64,000 nucleotides of DNA from Sphingobacterium sp. B16(2022) (GTDB lineage: Bacteria; Bacteroidota; Bacteroidia; Sphingobacteriales; Sphingobacteriaceae): positions 1,736,001 to 1,800,000 of the forward strand of contig NZ_JAAUVN010000001.1 of NCBI RefSeq assembly GCF_012030425.1. Reading direction: 5' to 3'. The notes under the pieces were generated by a model. It was not told the origin of the DNA. It made no database searches and saw nothing but the letters and a program-made list of their open reading frames with translations. Of this stretch, positions 26,059 to 34,052 are shown in pieces (the first letter of the stretch is position 1; every line of letters begins with the position of its first letter). Both the position numbers and the translations under genes were made by a program.

Positions 26059-26379
26059 ATGAACTTAAGAAGAGACGTTTTTCAAGCCCTTGCCGATCCG
26101 ACAAGAAGAGCAATATTGCTACTGGTTGCCTCACATGCGATGCCTGCTGGAGCCATTGCTTCCAATTTTGACACATCCAGGCCCACCGTTTCTAAGCACC
26201 TGCAGATTTTGACCGAATGTGAACTCCTAAAACCTGAGCAAAATGGCCGGGAAATCTATTACCATCTCAATCCGCAAAAAATGAAAGAAATTGCAGATTT
26301 TATCGAACCGTTCCGCCAGATGTGGGATGACAGATTCAATAAATTAGAAGCCGTAATGAAAAACTATATAGCCAAATAA
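26059..26379 (+). CDS. ArsR-family regulator (SRPBCC-linked type)
   Basis: This 106-residue winged-helix repressor opens with [14 protein letters not shown], the hallmark of ArsR proteins, and has the recognition-helix text [13 protein letters not shown]. The wing is [12 protein letters not shown]. No cysteine motif for metal sensing is visible, which fits the subgroup that sits next to SRPBCC genes. It is followed two bases later by an SRPBCC gene. By position it should bind the twin palindromes at 24702-24743 upstream of DoxX, and so repress its own operon. Confidence 0.92.
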   Translation: MNLRRDVFQALADPTRRAILLLVASHAMPAGAIASNFDTSRPTVSKHLQILTECELLKPEQNGREIYYHLNPQKMKEIADFIEPFRQMWDDRFNKLEAVMKNYIAK

Positions 26380-26381
26380 TC

Positions 26382-26852
26382 ATGGAACAGAAAACAAAAA
26401 TCAGTGCCGAACATGACAAACAAGAAATCATCATCACACGCGAATTTGATCTTCCTCTAGAATTGCTTTTTAAGGCATATGAAGATGCCGATCTCTTTGA
26501 ACAATGGATGGGTACAAAAGTACTGAAACTGGAAAACAAGAAACATGGTGCCTATGCATTTGAAACATCACACGATGGCACTGTTGTATTTCGGGCAAAC
26601 GGAACAATCCATGAATTTGTACCAAACGAAAAAATCACAAGAACATTCGAAATGGAAGATAGTCCATTCCCTGTTCAGCTTGAATACCTCACATTTGAAC
26701 CCTATACAGATGCAAGCAGTAAACTTACTATCCAGATTATTTTTAAATCTGTTGCTTTTAGAGACCAGCTGCTCAAGATGCCTTTTGCACAAGGTATCAA
26801 TATGGCGCACAACCGGTTACAGGAGATCTTAAATACACAGAAACAAGATTAG
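26382..26852 (+). CDS. SRPBCC (AHSA1) domain protein of the ArsR operon
   Basis: This 156-residue protein has the AHSA1 opening ITREFDLPLELLFKAYEDADLFEQWMG and a beta-grip core ending in a long C-terminal helix (FAQGINMAHNRLQEIL). Two bases separate it from the ArsR gene, so they are translationally linked. ArsR-AHSA1 pairs are common in Bacteroidota and Actinobacteria; the SRPBCC protein is thought to bind a small hydrophobic ligand, possibly the inducer. That role is inference from the family layout. Confidence 0.9.
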   Translation: MEQKTKISAEHDKQEIIITREFDLPLELLFKAYEDADLFEQWMGTKVLKLENKKHGAYAFETSHDGTVVFRANGTIHEFVPNEKITRTFEMEDSPFPVQLEYLTFEPYTDASSKLTIQIIFKSVAFRDQLLKMPFAQGINMAHNRLQEILNTQKQD

Positions 26853-26950
26853 GACAGCTCAATCTATTAACAGACCGTTTCTTTGTCTATGAATTACTTC
26901 TAGCTGTTCCAGACAATAAATCAGGCCTTATACTTAAAAAAACAACCATT

Positions 26951-27532
26951 ATGAACACACAGGTAGAACATTTCTTTGAAAAAAAACAACAATGGTCCGA
27001 AGAGTTCAATTTACTTCGTGATATCATTACTGAAAACAAATCCTTAGAAGAAGAATACAAATGGATGCATCCATGCTACACGCTCGATGGAAAAAACATC
27101 GTTCTTATTCATGGATTTAAAGAATATTGCGCGCTCCTGTTTCATAAAGGAGCTTTACTAAAAGATCCTGAAGGTATATTGATCCAGCAAACAGAAAATG
27201 TACAGGCAGGCAGACAGATCAGATTTAAACATATAGCAGAGATTCTCACGCTAAGACCAGTTATTCAAGCTTACATACGGGAAGCCATTGAGATCGAAAA
27301 AGCGGGATTAAAGGTGGAAATGAAAAAAGTGAACGACTACCCTATTCCTGAAGAATTCCAGCAGGCACTGGCACAAGATCAAGAATTAAATACAGCATTC
27401 TATTCCCTAGCACCTGGACGACAAAAGGGATATCTATTTTATTTTAATCAGGCGAAACAATCCAAAACACGGCAAAATCGAATTGAAAAATATTATCAGC
27501 AGATCCTTGACGGCAAAGGGATTGATGATTAA
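26951..27532 (+). CDS. DUF1801/YdeI-OmdA family protein (copy 2)
   Basis: This 193-residue paralog of the protein at 25329 shares EEYKWMHPCYTLDGKNIVLI and the SLAPGRQKGYLFYFNQAKQ tail with the RQNRIEKYYQQIL helix. It lacks the Cys-rich N-terminal segment of copy 1. The 98-base gap after the SRPBCC gene is longer than the other spacings, so it may have its own promoter. The two copies bracket the ArsR-SRPBCC pair, suggesting an old duplication kept within one regulon. Confidence 0.85.
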   Translation: MNTQVEHFFEKKQQWSEEFNLLRDIITENKSLEEEYKWMHPCYTLDGKNIVLIHGFKEYCALLFHKGALLKDPEGILIQQTENVQAGRQIRFKHIAEILTLRPVIQAYIREAIEIEKAGLKVEMKKVNDYPIPEEFQQALAQDQELNTAFYSLAPGRQKGYLFYFNQAKQSKTRQNRIEKYYQQILDGKGIDD

Positions 27533-27537
27533 AGGCC

Positions 27538-27584
27538 AGTAAAACCGAGCCCTCTATCACAAAATAAAGAAGCCCGGTTTTACT
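27538..27584. terminator. Hairpin between convergent genes at 27.55 kb
   Basis: AGTAAAACCG (27538-27547) and CGGTTTTACT (27575-27584) are perfect 10-base complements with a 27-base loop, between the YdeI-like gene and the opposing reductase. It could serve both. Confidence 0.55.
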
Positions 27585-27609
27585 ATCCCTTACCACCACA
27601 TCAATCTAA

Positions 27610-28680
27610 TTATTGGGGTATCACATTCTCTGCCCGAAGACGTTCAAACAAGTGGATAAATGCTTCTTCGGTATTCTGGTAAGCCGTAAATCCCAGTTTT
27701 CGGCTATTGGCCATATCCACCATCACTTCGATAGGTCTGCCCAGATCAAGATCTGTATGCCATGGTGAAGCCAATTGAAAAAGTTCATGCTGTTCCAGTC
27801 CATACTCCTTTACCATATCAGACCACAATTGACCATCATTTTTAAGTTGTTCGGCAAGAGGCCTCGGCTCTCCATGAAATCCTTCAGCCTCAATGCCGAA
27901 ATATGACGCGATGCGCTCCCATAACCAACTCCAACGAAAGACATCGCCGTTCACAATATTAAAAGCCATATTTTTAGCTTCCTCAGTCGTCGAAGCCCAG
28001 ATTAACTGCTTCGCCAGAACACCAGTATCCGTTACATCCGAAATTCCGTTCCATTGCGCTTCCGAGCCCGGCCAGATCAATTTCGCCCCTTTTTGTTTAC
28101 AAATACTGGCATATACGGCAAGCGTCACCCCAAGATTCATCAAATTACCGATCGCATGCCCGATAACCGTATGCGGCCTATGTATACTCCACGTAAATCC
28201 ATCTCTTGCCGAAGCTTCATATACCGCATCTTCCTGAGCGTAGTAAAAATTAGGATGACTTAGTCTAGGCTGTTCTTCCCGAATAGGTGTATTAGGAAAT
28301 ACACCCGTAGCTACGTATGACTCAAAAGGACCTAAATAATGCTTTAACCCCGTTACCAAAGCCACATGCGCAACAGTTTTCTTTTCAGACAGAACATCGA
28401 GAAGATTACGGACAAGAGCACGATTTACAATAATATTTTCTGTCTCATTGTCTTTCCGCATCCATGTTGTAAAAAACACATGTGTTGGGTAAACATTTTC
28501 AAGTGCGATCTTTAGATTTTCAACATCCATAAGATCAGCTTTTACCGGAATTACGCCGTTATCAGTTTGACCGGGATGACGTGCCAGACCATAAGTTTGC
28601 CATCCATGGCCAACAAGCTCCTCAGCCAAACGACTTCCCGTGATCCCAGTTGCGCCAACTACTAATGCAATTTTATCCAT
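27610..28680 (-). CDS. PRISE-type SDR reductase (progesterone 5-beta-reductase-like)
   Basis: This 356-residue NAD(P)-dependent protein has the Rossmann loop VGATGITGSRLAEEL (G9-G12-G15) and the PRISE features THVFFTTWMRKDNE and NFYYAQEDAVYE, where the family has its catalytic Tyr without the usual Lys spacing. The RPHTVIGHAIGNLMN block also fits. PRISE enzymes reduce enones such as steroids or iridoid precursors in plants; bacterial members are little studied. A palindromic Crp/Fnr-type box lies upstream, and a Crp/Fnr gene sits directly behind it on the same strand. Confidence 0.88.
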   Translation of the reverse strand: MDKIALVVGATGITGSRLAEELVGHGWQTYGLARHPGQTDNGVIPVKADLMDVENLKIALENVYPTHVFFTTWMRKDNETENIIVNRALVRNLLDVLSEKKTVAHVALVTGLKHYLGPFESYVATGVFPNTPIREEQPRLSHPNFYYAQEDAVYEASARDGFTWSIHRPHTVIGHAIGNLMNLGVTLAVYASICKQKGAKLIWPGSEAQWNGISDVTDTGVLAKQLIWASTTEEAKNMAFNIVNGDVFRWSWLWERIASYFGIEAEGFHGEPRPLAEQLKNDGQLWSDMVKEYGLEQHELFQLASPWHTDLDLGRPIEVMVDMANSRKLGFTAYQNTEEAFIHLFERLRAENVIPQ

Positions 28681-28752
28681 TGTTATATCTCTTTAAATTT
28701 CTACAACAAAGTTCGCTGCATTAAAAACTGAAAGAGATGATACAGATCAAGA

Positions 28753-28780
28753 AATTCCATTGATCCAGATCAATGGAATT
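28753..28780. promoter_or_regulatory. Perfect FNR-type palindrome upstream of the PRISE reductase
   Basis: A perfect 13+13 palindrome with a 2-base centre contains TTGAT-CCAG-ATCAA, the FNR-type consensus. It lies 73-100 bases before the reductase ATG and just overlaps the stop of the Crp/Fnr gene. It could also fold as a terminator for that gene, but the following T-run is poor. Confidence 0.68.
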
Positions 28781-29360
28781 AATCTGTAGATGCAATTTTC
28801 TTACGGATTCTACTCAAGGTTTCAGGAGCCAATCCCAGATAAGATGCCACCAGATGTTGCGGCACACGTTGCATAATTTCAGGACTAGCCTGTAGCATAC
28901 GCTGAAATTTTTCTTCAGCAGTATAGCTGTTCGAACTGATCAGCCGTTCATCTTTTGTAACCAAACTATTTTGATAGAGCATTCTAAAATACCGCTCCAT
29001 CACCGGGACCTCTTCCATCAATTGTTCATAATCTGCCCGCGATAAAAGCAGTAACTCGGTATCTTCAATAGCATCTATATAGAGAATTGCCGGTTGCTGA
29101 TTAATAAAACTCTTAAAATCAGACACCCACCAGCCTTCCCATCCAAAAAGGCTGATATGCTCATTTCCTTTCTCATCCAAACGGTACGATTTGATAAGAC
29201 CTTTTTTCACAAATGAAAGATGCGTACAAACAGCTCCTTCTTCCAAGATATATTGCTTCTTTCTGATTTTTTTGAATGTAAAAAAAGAAGCTATCGCCTC
29301 TTTGTCACCACGAGAGAGCGTCACTTTTTTTTCAATATGAGAAAATAATACTTCTAACAT
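28779..29360 (-). CDS. Crp/Fnr-family transcriptional regulator
   Basis: This 193-residue regulator has an N-terminal cyclic-nucleotide-like jelly roll (about 20-120: KKQYILEEGAVCTHLSFVKKGLIKSY) and a C-terminal helix-turn-helix with VPQHLVASYLGLAPETLSRI. It has no cysteine cluster for an iron-sulfur sensor, and the cAMP-contact residues of Crp are not obvious, so the signal is unknown. It belongs to the short Bacteroidota subgroup that often sits next to a single enzyme gene; here that is the PRISE reductase downstream, with a matching DNA box between them. Confidence 0.92.
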   Translation of the reverse strand: MLEVLFSHIEKKVTLSRGDKEAIASFFTFKKIRKKQYILEEGAVCTHLSFVKKGLIKSYRLDEKGNEHISLFGWEGWWVSDFKSFINQQPAILYIDAIEDTELLLLSRADYEQLMEEVPVMERYFRMLYQNSLVTKDERLISSNSYTAEEKFQRMLQASPEIMQRVPQHLVASYLGLAPETLSRIRKKIASTD

Positions 29361-29492
29361 GAATTTTCATTTATAGCGTCTTCAAACTTAAATAAATTTG
29401 TTTTATTAACCTCAGAAAAACCTCCTAAACACCAAACATATTCACGCACGCATCTGTTTTATACCCGATATAAAAACATTAAACCCAAAGAC

Positions 29493-29996
29493 ATGATCAT
29501 TCAATATTTGACAACCGAATTCGAACACGAGGTCAACAACACCCGTAAATTACTGCAGGCAGTGCCTGAAAAAGACATACACTACAAGCCAGCAGCTATT
29601 TCTTGGACAATGGGAGAACTGGCACAACATATCGCAACTATTTATTATTGGTACGTAGGCACATTTACAGAAGATGTATATGATATGGCCACCGATCATC
29701 TTGAGCGCGGTGCACCTGATGATATCAAAGCCACGCTGGAACTTTTTGAAAAAAATGTAGCACGAGCCAGAACCGCTCTATCAACACTTACAGAAGAAAA
29801 ACTACGCGATCACTGGACAATGAAAGCAGGTGAACGCATACTCTTAGGCCCAATGGAAAGAGGCATTGTGGCACGAGGATTCCTTTTTAATCATATTTAT
29901 CATCATCGTGGAGAATTGATTGTCTACCTAAGAGCAACCGGAAATAAAGTGCCTGGACTGTATGGTCCTACTTACGAAGACAGCAAAAAGATGTAA
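29493..29996 (+). CDS. DinB/YfiT-type four-helix protein
   Basis: This 167-residue protein is a DinB-like four-helix bundle. Three metal-ligand histidines expected of the family are visible: one in MGELAQHIATI, and the final pair in FNHIYHHRGEL. Some relatives are thiol-dependent S-transferases (bacillithiol or mycothiol), others have no known role. It is divergent from the Crp/Fnr gene, and a 15-base hairpin follows it. Substrate unknown. Confidence 0.88.
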   Translation: MIIQYLTTEFEHEVNNTRKLLQAVPEKDIHYKPAAISWTMGELAQHIATIYYWYVGTFTEDVYDMATDHLERGAPDDIKATLELFEKNVARARTALSTLTEEKLRDHWTMKAGERILLGPMERGIVARGFLFNHIYHHRGELIVYLRATGNKVPGLYGPTYEDSKKM

Positions 29997-30068
29997 ACGC
30001 AAGTTATGCCGCAGTAGAGCGAAATTTTTCATGCAGATCAGTTACAAAACTAAAATGACAGAACAAAT

Positions 30069-30114
30069 TAATCCCATAGCAGACTTACCCAATGATAGAT
30101 CTGCTATGGGATTA
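30069..30114 (+). terminator. Terminator-like hairpin after the DinB gene
   Basis: Arms 30069-30083 and 30100-30114 are perfect 15-base complements (core AATCCCATAGCAGA) with a 16-base loop. The T-run is weak; it separates the DinB gene from the opposing gene at 30154. Confidence 0.6.
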
Positions 30115-30153
30115 GTATTAACTGTTAATTCAAGACAAAACGTGCCACGAAAT

Positions 30154-30732
30154 TTAATCCTTCTCGTCGCTTAGTTTAAAACCTTTTACAATTTTCTGAC
30201 CAGGCATATGAAACTCCAAAACCAGGCTATCTGGCGTATCCTTTATGACATCCAGGCCGATCACACTTTCATATCCCACCTTAAGATTATCATTTTTCAG
30301 GAAATCGGCATCGGTAAACAAAATCACCTTCTCAACAATTCCTTTATTTTCAATAATCTGTAACCGCGGACGGGCCATCACACTTTGAATAAGCTGTACT
30401 CTATATTTCCCGGTATCTGGTGTATAGTACGATCGTCTTTCCATGCCCGTACTTGAAAATAGAATACCAAAAAAAGGCAACATCATCGCGGCTATGCTAA
30501 ACAATAGCCCCAATACTAATACGATACAGTATATTTTCGTATAAATACTTTTCCAGAAAATAATTAGAAATGGAAGCGTCGTGAGTAACCATATCCAAAA
30601 GACCAAGCGGTCACTCCAATACCCCGCCAAACTGATCTGCCACGTCAGTATAACTGTAATATCGACCAACATGATCAGTGAGATCAGCATATAAGCGATA
30701 TAAAACTTTTTTCTACCTGTCACTTTTTGCAT
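30154..30732 (-). CDS. Membrane protein of unknown function
   Basis: I do not recognise this 192-residue protein. It has three hydrophobic spans (about 10-32, 38-58 and 65-90) followed by a soluble domain of about 95 residues that holds a strand-rich stretch (YRVQLIQSVMARPRLQII, then ESVIGLDVIKDTPDSLVLEF). The soluble domain should face the periplasm if the third span runs outward. It lies 69 bases downstream of the luciferase-like gene on the same strand and might share its transcript. Confidence 0.7.
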   Translation of the reverse strand: MQKVTGRKKFYIAYMLISLIMLVDITVILTWQISLAGYWSDRLVFWIWLLTTLPFLIIFWKSIYTKIYCIVLVLGLLFSIAAMMLPFFGILFSSTGMERRSYYTPDTGKYRVQLIQSVMARPRLQIIENKGIVEKVILFTDADFLKNDNLKVGYESVIGLDVIKDTPDSLVLEFHMPGQKIVKGFKLSDEKD

Positions 30733-30800
30733 AACTCCATTAGAAAACTTAACGATAACTTCATTATCGGCTAAAATAGAATTATTCTCCTGAAATTAAA

Positions 30801-31799
30801 CTATGGGGTCATATTAATATGACTTGCCTTCACTAAGGAAGGAAAATACGGCAACACTTCTGCTCCCAGCTCATCAATAACATCGGCAATAGGTCTCGTA
30901 CTGAATTGAATCCCTAAGGCTGCATGATTGACACCCGCTTCCTGCCATTCATGTAAAAGTTCCAATAAACCATTCCTTCCTGTTTTAAGCACAAATCCAC
31001 CCTGCAATGGCGTTCGCGGAAAATTGGGATCTTCCGTTAGTTCAATCCATTCATTGGTCATATGAGGCTTAAAAATCTGATCGGGAATTAAGTCGCGCCA
31101 AGCTTTTATCTTTTCTCCCAACGGCCTAACATGTAATTTCGACGTTGTTGCTCCCGGATAAGTAATCCAGCCATCCCCATGTTCAGCAATCCAGGAAAGA
31201 GGCTGTTGACTGCCACCGGTTATTAAACTCGGAATATATTCTTGAACGGGTTTAGGGATAAGATCCAATCCGTCAATGTGGGTCAGCTCAGACTTAATTT
31301 TTGGATAATGTTCCTTATTTAAGCGTCGAAAATCCTGTAAAACCTGTCTAAAACGTTCACCTCGATGCTCAAAATCTAATCCAAATGCAGGAAATTCAAT
31401 CGATCTATCCCCCGATCCTACTCCTAGCAATAATCTGTTATTGGATAGCTGATCTAAAGAAGCGGCTGTCTTTGCTAAAGAAATCGGGTGCCAGAAAGGT
31501 AAAACAATACTTCCTGTTCCTAATGCAAACCTGCTTGTCTGTCCGGCGATAAAAGATAAATAACTAAAAGCATCATACACTTGACCAGCATCACCAAAAC
31601 TCGGATCAAACATCGGAATATCACGAACCCATATCGACGCAAAATCTAAGCGATCGATCTGTTTTATATATGCCATATGCTCCTCAACTAGGGGAAGCTT
31701 TCCGCTATATACTTCTAAGGGAAGAAATAAGCCAATAGTCAACACATCTGGAGCAAATACACGGTTAAATGCATGGTGATTTTCAAAGTTTCTTATCAT
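30801..31799 (-). CDS. Luciferase-like oxidoreductase (BA3436 type)
   Basis: This 332-residue FMN-type TIM-barrel enzyme has the LLM text FASIWVRDIPMFDPSFGDAG, ALGTGSIVLPFWHP and NRLLLGVGSGDR, which I associate with the BA3436/TIGR03571 luciferase-type oxidoreductases. It is distinct from the LLM protein at 3429. An ArsR gene lies upstream on the same strand, and two copies of a 43-base repeat with a CTAG-centred dyad lie between them, one directly before this gene. Control by that ArsR protein is therefore likely. The substrate is unknown. Confidence 0.87.
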   Translation of the reverse strand: MIRNFENHHAFNRVFAPDVLTIGLFLPLEVYSGKLPLVEEHMAYIKQIDRLDFASIWVRDIPMFDPSFGDAGQVYDAFSYLSFIAGQTSRFALGTGSIVLPFWHPISLAKTAASLDQLSNNRLLLGVGSGDRSIEFPAFGLDFEHRGERFRQVLQDFRRLNKEHYPKIKSELTHIDGLDLIPKPVQEYIPSLITGGSQQPLSWIAEHGDGWITYPGATTSKLHVRPLGEKIKAWRDLIPDQIFKPHMTNEWIELTEDPNFPRTPLQGGFVLKTGRNGLLELLHEWQEAGVNHAALGIQFSTRPIADVIDELGAEVLPYFPSLVKASHINMTP

Positions 31800-31831
31800 G
31801 TTCTAAAAATTTAATATAAAAGCCTTATATG

Positions 31832-31874
31832 ATTTCGATATATCTAGATTTATAGATGTACCTAATTAAAAAAA
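31832..31874 (-). promoter_or_regulatory. ArsR operator copy 1, before the LLM gene
   Basis: A 43-base segment whose first 26 bases (core GATATATCTAGATTTATAG) are identical to the copy at 32033. The dyad is centred on CTAG with 6 of 8 arm positions matching. It lies 33 bases before the LLM start codon. Confidence 0.65.
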
Positions 31875-32032
31875 GGAAGGCTTCTTACCTTCTGAAATGA
31901 ATTATCAAATAAAATGAGTTGTATGTATAGACATTAATATGGTCAATAGCTTATTTAGAGATTGTGTTCAGATCCGGATTTCCTTACAGCACCGTAACTG
32001 CATTAAAAATTGATCCCTAAAATCGACAAAAT
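31875..32032. other. Spacer between the two operator copies
   Basis: About 160 bases with no open frame of note, no hairpin and no resemblance I can find to neighbouring genes. It separates the two repeat copies, which are 201 bases apart start to start. Confidence 0.4.
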
Positions 32033-32075
32033 ATTTCGATATATCTAGATTTATAGATATACTTGAGTAAAAAAA
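32033..32075 (-). promoter_or_regulatory. ArsR operator copy 2, after the ArsR gene
   Basis: Second copy of the 43-base repeat, about 38 of 43 bases identical to copy 1, lying 45 bases past the ArsR stop codon. It may be a second operator or the remains of a promoter for a lost gene. Confidence 0.6.
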
Positions 32076-32119
32076 ATGAAGATATTTATATCTCCATCCA
32101 TCAAATAAATAATGAGTAA

Positions 32120-32419
32120 CTACAGCGTATTCTTGATATAAGAAGCCAATTCCTGAAGTTTTTCCTCATTTCTCTTATAATAAGTCCACTGTCCCTCCCG
32201 TACAGATTTCAACAAACCACAATTCACCATCGATGTCAAATAAGATGATATCGTTGATTGGGACAAACCTGCCTTCTTTTGGATGACGCTCATACAAACA
32301 CCATAATCCGTTACCTCCGGTTCAATATCTTCGGCGATAAAATTAGCATGCGGATTTTTCAACCACTGCAATATCTGTAACCGATGTTCATTTGCTAAAA
32401 TCTTAAAAATATCAACCAT
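32120..32419 (-). CDS. ArsR-family regulator linked to the LLM gene
   Basis: This 99-residue winged-helix protein opens with IFKILANEHRLQILQWL, an ArsR-type first helix, and has the recognition segment AGLSQSTISSYLTSM and the wing VREGQWTYYKR. A single cysteine in GVCMSV gives no classic metal site. It precedes the luciferase-like gene on the same strand. A diverged copy of the operator repeat starts at the base before its own ATG, so it probably represses itself as well as the LLM gene. Confidence 0.9.
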   Translation of the reverse strand: MVDIFKILANEHRLQILQWLKNPHANFIAEDIEPEVTDYGVCMSVIQKKAGLSQSTISSYLTSMVNCGLLKSVREGQWTYYKRNEEKLQELASYIKNTL

Positions 32420-32445
32420 ATCTATATATCTAATAATCTCGAAAC
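32420..32445 (-). promoter_or_regulatory. ArsR operator copy 3, at the ArsR start
   Basis: The plus strand reads as the reverse complement of the repeat at 31832 and 32033, with about 20 of 26 bases matching (shared ATCTATA and TCGAAA ends). It abuts the ArsR ATG, fitting autoregulation. Confidence 0.5.
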
Positions 32446-32506
32446 AAACATAACAATTAAGCGCTCCATATTTGTTGTCTTTATGTCATCTTGATACATT
32501 TATTAA

Positions 32507-32550
32507 TGAGCTTTTCAACAAAGCAACATTGAGCTTTTTAGCAAAACAGC
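32507..32550 (+). promoter_or_regulatory. Tandem direct repeat upstream of the aldehyde dehydrogenase
   Basis: Two 21-base copies starting TGAGCTTTT (32507 and 32530) match at 17 of 21 positions with a period of 23. Copy 2 covers the -33 region of a promoter with -7 TAACTTTG at 32567-32574. Such tandem sites are typical for AraC-family activators; an AraC gene follows the dehydrogenase. Confidence 0.5.
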
Positions 32551-32594
32551 CTCTTTATAATCCCGCTAACTTTGAATAAACAAATCAGCAGAAC

Positions 32595-34010
32595 ATGAAA
32601 AAGATAAATCAGATTTATGTAAACGGTGCCTTTATCACACCACATGGGACAGAAACTTTTGATCTCATCAGCCCCACTACTAATGAAAAATTGGGTGAAG
32701 TTACCCTTGGGGACGAAATGGATACCCATATTGCGGTCCAGGCCGCAAAAGAAGCATTCAAAACATTCTCTAAAACAAGTAAAGAAGAACGTATTGCTTA
32801 TCTGGAAAAACTACATCATGCTGTCAGTAAGCGCGAAGAAGAACTGATTGCTATTATGGTCGAAGAATACGGCGGAACTTACCAATTTTGCCAAGCCAGT
32901 GTGCAGATTGCGATCGCGGCATTCCCAACAATGATCGAAACACTTCAAAACTATGACTTTGAAAAAACTGTTGGACAATCACAGGTTCGTATGGAGTCAT
33001 TAGGGGTTGTCGGCATCATCACCCCCTGGAACGCCAGCAATGGTTTTATCTGCAGTAAGCTTGCCACAGCTATTGCTGCCGGATGTACCGTCGTCATCAA
33101 GCCCAGCGAAATGAGTGCCCAACAGACACAGCTTATTGCCACATGTTTCCATGAGGCGGGTTTACCTAAAGGCTTATTCAATATCGTAAATGGTCTAGGA
33201 AATGTTGTAGGCGCCGCAATAACCAATCACCCCGATATTGCCAAAATATCCTTCACAGGTTCAACTGCGGTTGGCAAAACAATTGCTAAAGGCGCAGTAG
33301 ATACAATGAAACGTGTCACTTTGGAGCTTGGTGGTAAATCCCCGAATATTATTTTAGAAGATGCCGATTTAGAAACCGTTATCCCCATGGCTATCTATGG
33401 CGCTTATATGAATAGTGGTCAAGCCTGTATTGCTCCTACCCGACTGCTAGTCCCTGCGAGCAAACTAGATCAGACCAATGCTTTAGCACAAGCCACCATC
33501 GCACATGTAAAAGTCGGTAATCCTGCAGATCCAGATACCCATGTAGGACCTATGGTAAGCCATAAGCAATATGAAAGAGTTCAACAGTTCATTCAGATCG
33601 GACTTGATGAAGGAGCAACGTTACTAACAGGAGGTCTGGGTAAGCCAGCAGGTTTGGAAAAAGGTAACTTTGTTCAAGCCACCATCTTTACAAACGTTCA
33701 TAATAATATGCGTATCGCACAAGAAGAAATATTTGGTCCTGTCCTCTCCATCATTCCGTACCAGAGTGACGAAGACGCTATTTCCATTGCAAATGACACC
33801 ACTTACGGTCTAGCGGCATATATCAGCTCACCAGATCTTGCACGTGCCAATCGCATAGCATCACAGATTGATGCAGGAAGAATCTGTATCAATGGCTTTA
33901 AACACGACCCACAGGCTCCTTTCGGAGGATTCAAACAGTCAGGTATCGGCCGAGAGTTCGGAACTTATGGATTAGACGCATATTTAGAACCTAAAGCAAT
34001 TTTAAGCTAA
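32595..34010 (+). CDS. Aldehyde dehydrogenase family protein
   Basis: This 471-residue NAD(P)-dependent dehydrogenase oxidises an aldehyde to the acid. The catalytic cysteine lies in MNSGQACIAPTR, the general-base glutamate in TLELGGKSPN, and ITPWNASNG/FTGSTAVG form the cofactor pocket. Length is normal. It has a Bacteroidota -7 element 21 bases upstream and a tandem repeat over the -33 region. An AraC regulator starts 42 bases after it, then a metallo-hydrolase, suggesting an inducible catabolic unit of unknown substrate. Confidence 0.94.
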   Translation: MKKINQIYVNGAFITPHGTETFDLISPTTNEKLGEVTLGDEMDTHIAVQAAKEAFKTFSKTSKEERIAYLEKLHHAVSKREEELIAIMVEEYGGTYQFCQASVQIAIAAFPTMIETLQNYDFEKTVGQSQVRMESLGVVGIITPWNASNGFICSKLATAIAAGCTVVIKPSEMSAQQTQLIATCFHEAGLPKGLFNIVNGLGNVVGAAITNHPDIAKISFTGSTAVGKTIAKGAVDTMKRVTLELGGKSPNIILEDADLETVIPMAIYGAYMNSGQACIAPTRLLVPASKLDQTNALAQATIAHVKVGNPADPDTHVGPMVSHKQYERVQQFIQIGLDEGATLLTGGLGKPAGLEKGNFVQATIFTNVHNNMRIAQEEIFGPVLSIIPYQSDEDAISIANDTTYGLAAYISSPDLARANRIASQIDAGRICINGFKHDPQAPFGGFKQSGIGREFGTYGLDAYLEPKAILS

Positions 34011-34036
34011 ATAGCTAAAATTCAACATCCTTATCT

Positions 34037-34044
34037 TAAATTTG
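34037..34044 (+). promoter_or_regulatory. -7 element before the AraC gene at 34053
   Basis: TAAATTTG matches TAnnTTTG but ends only 8 bases before the ATG, which would give a nearly leaderless message. It may be fortuitous. Confidence 0.35.
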
Positions 34045-34052
34045 CATCAGAG

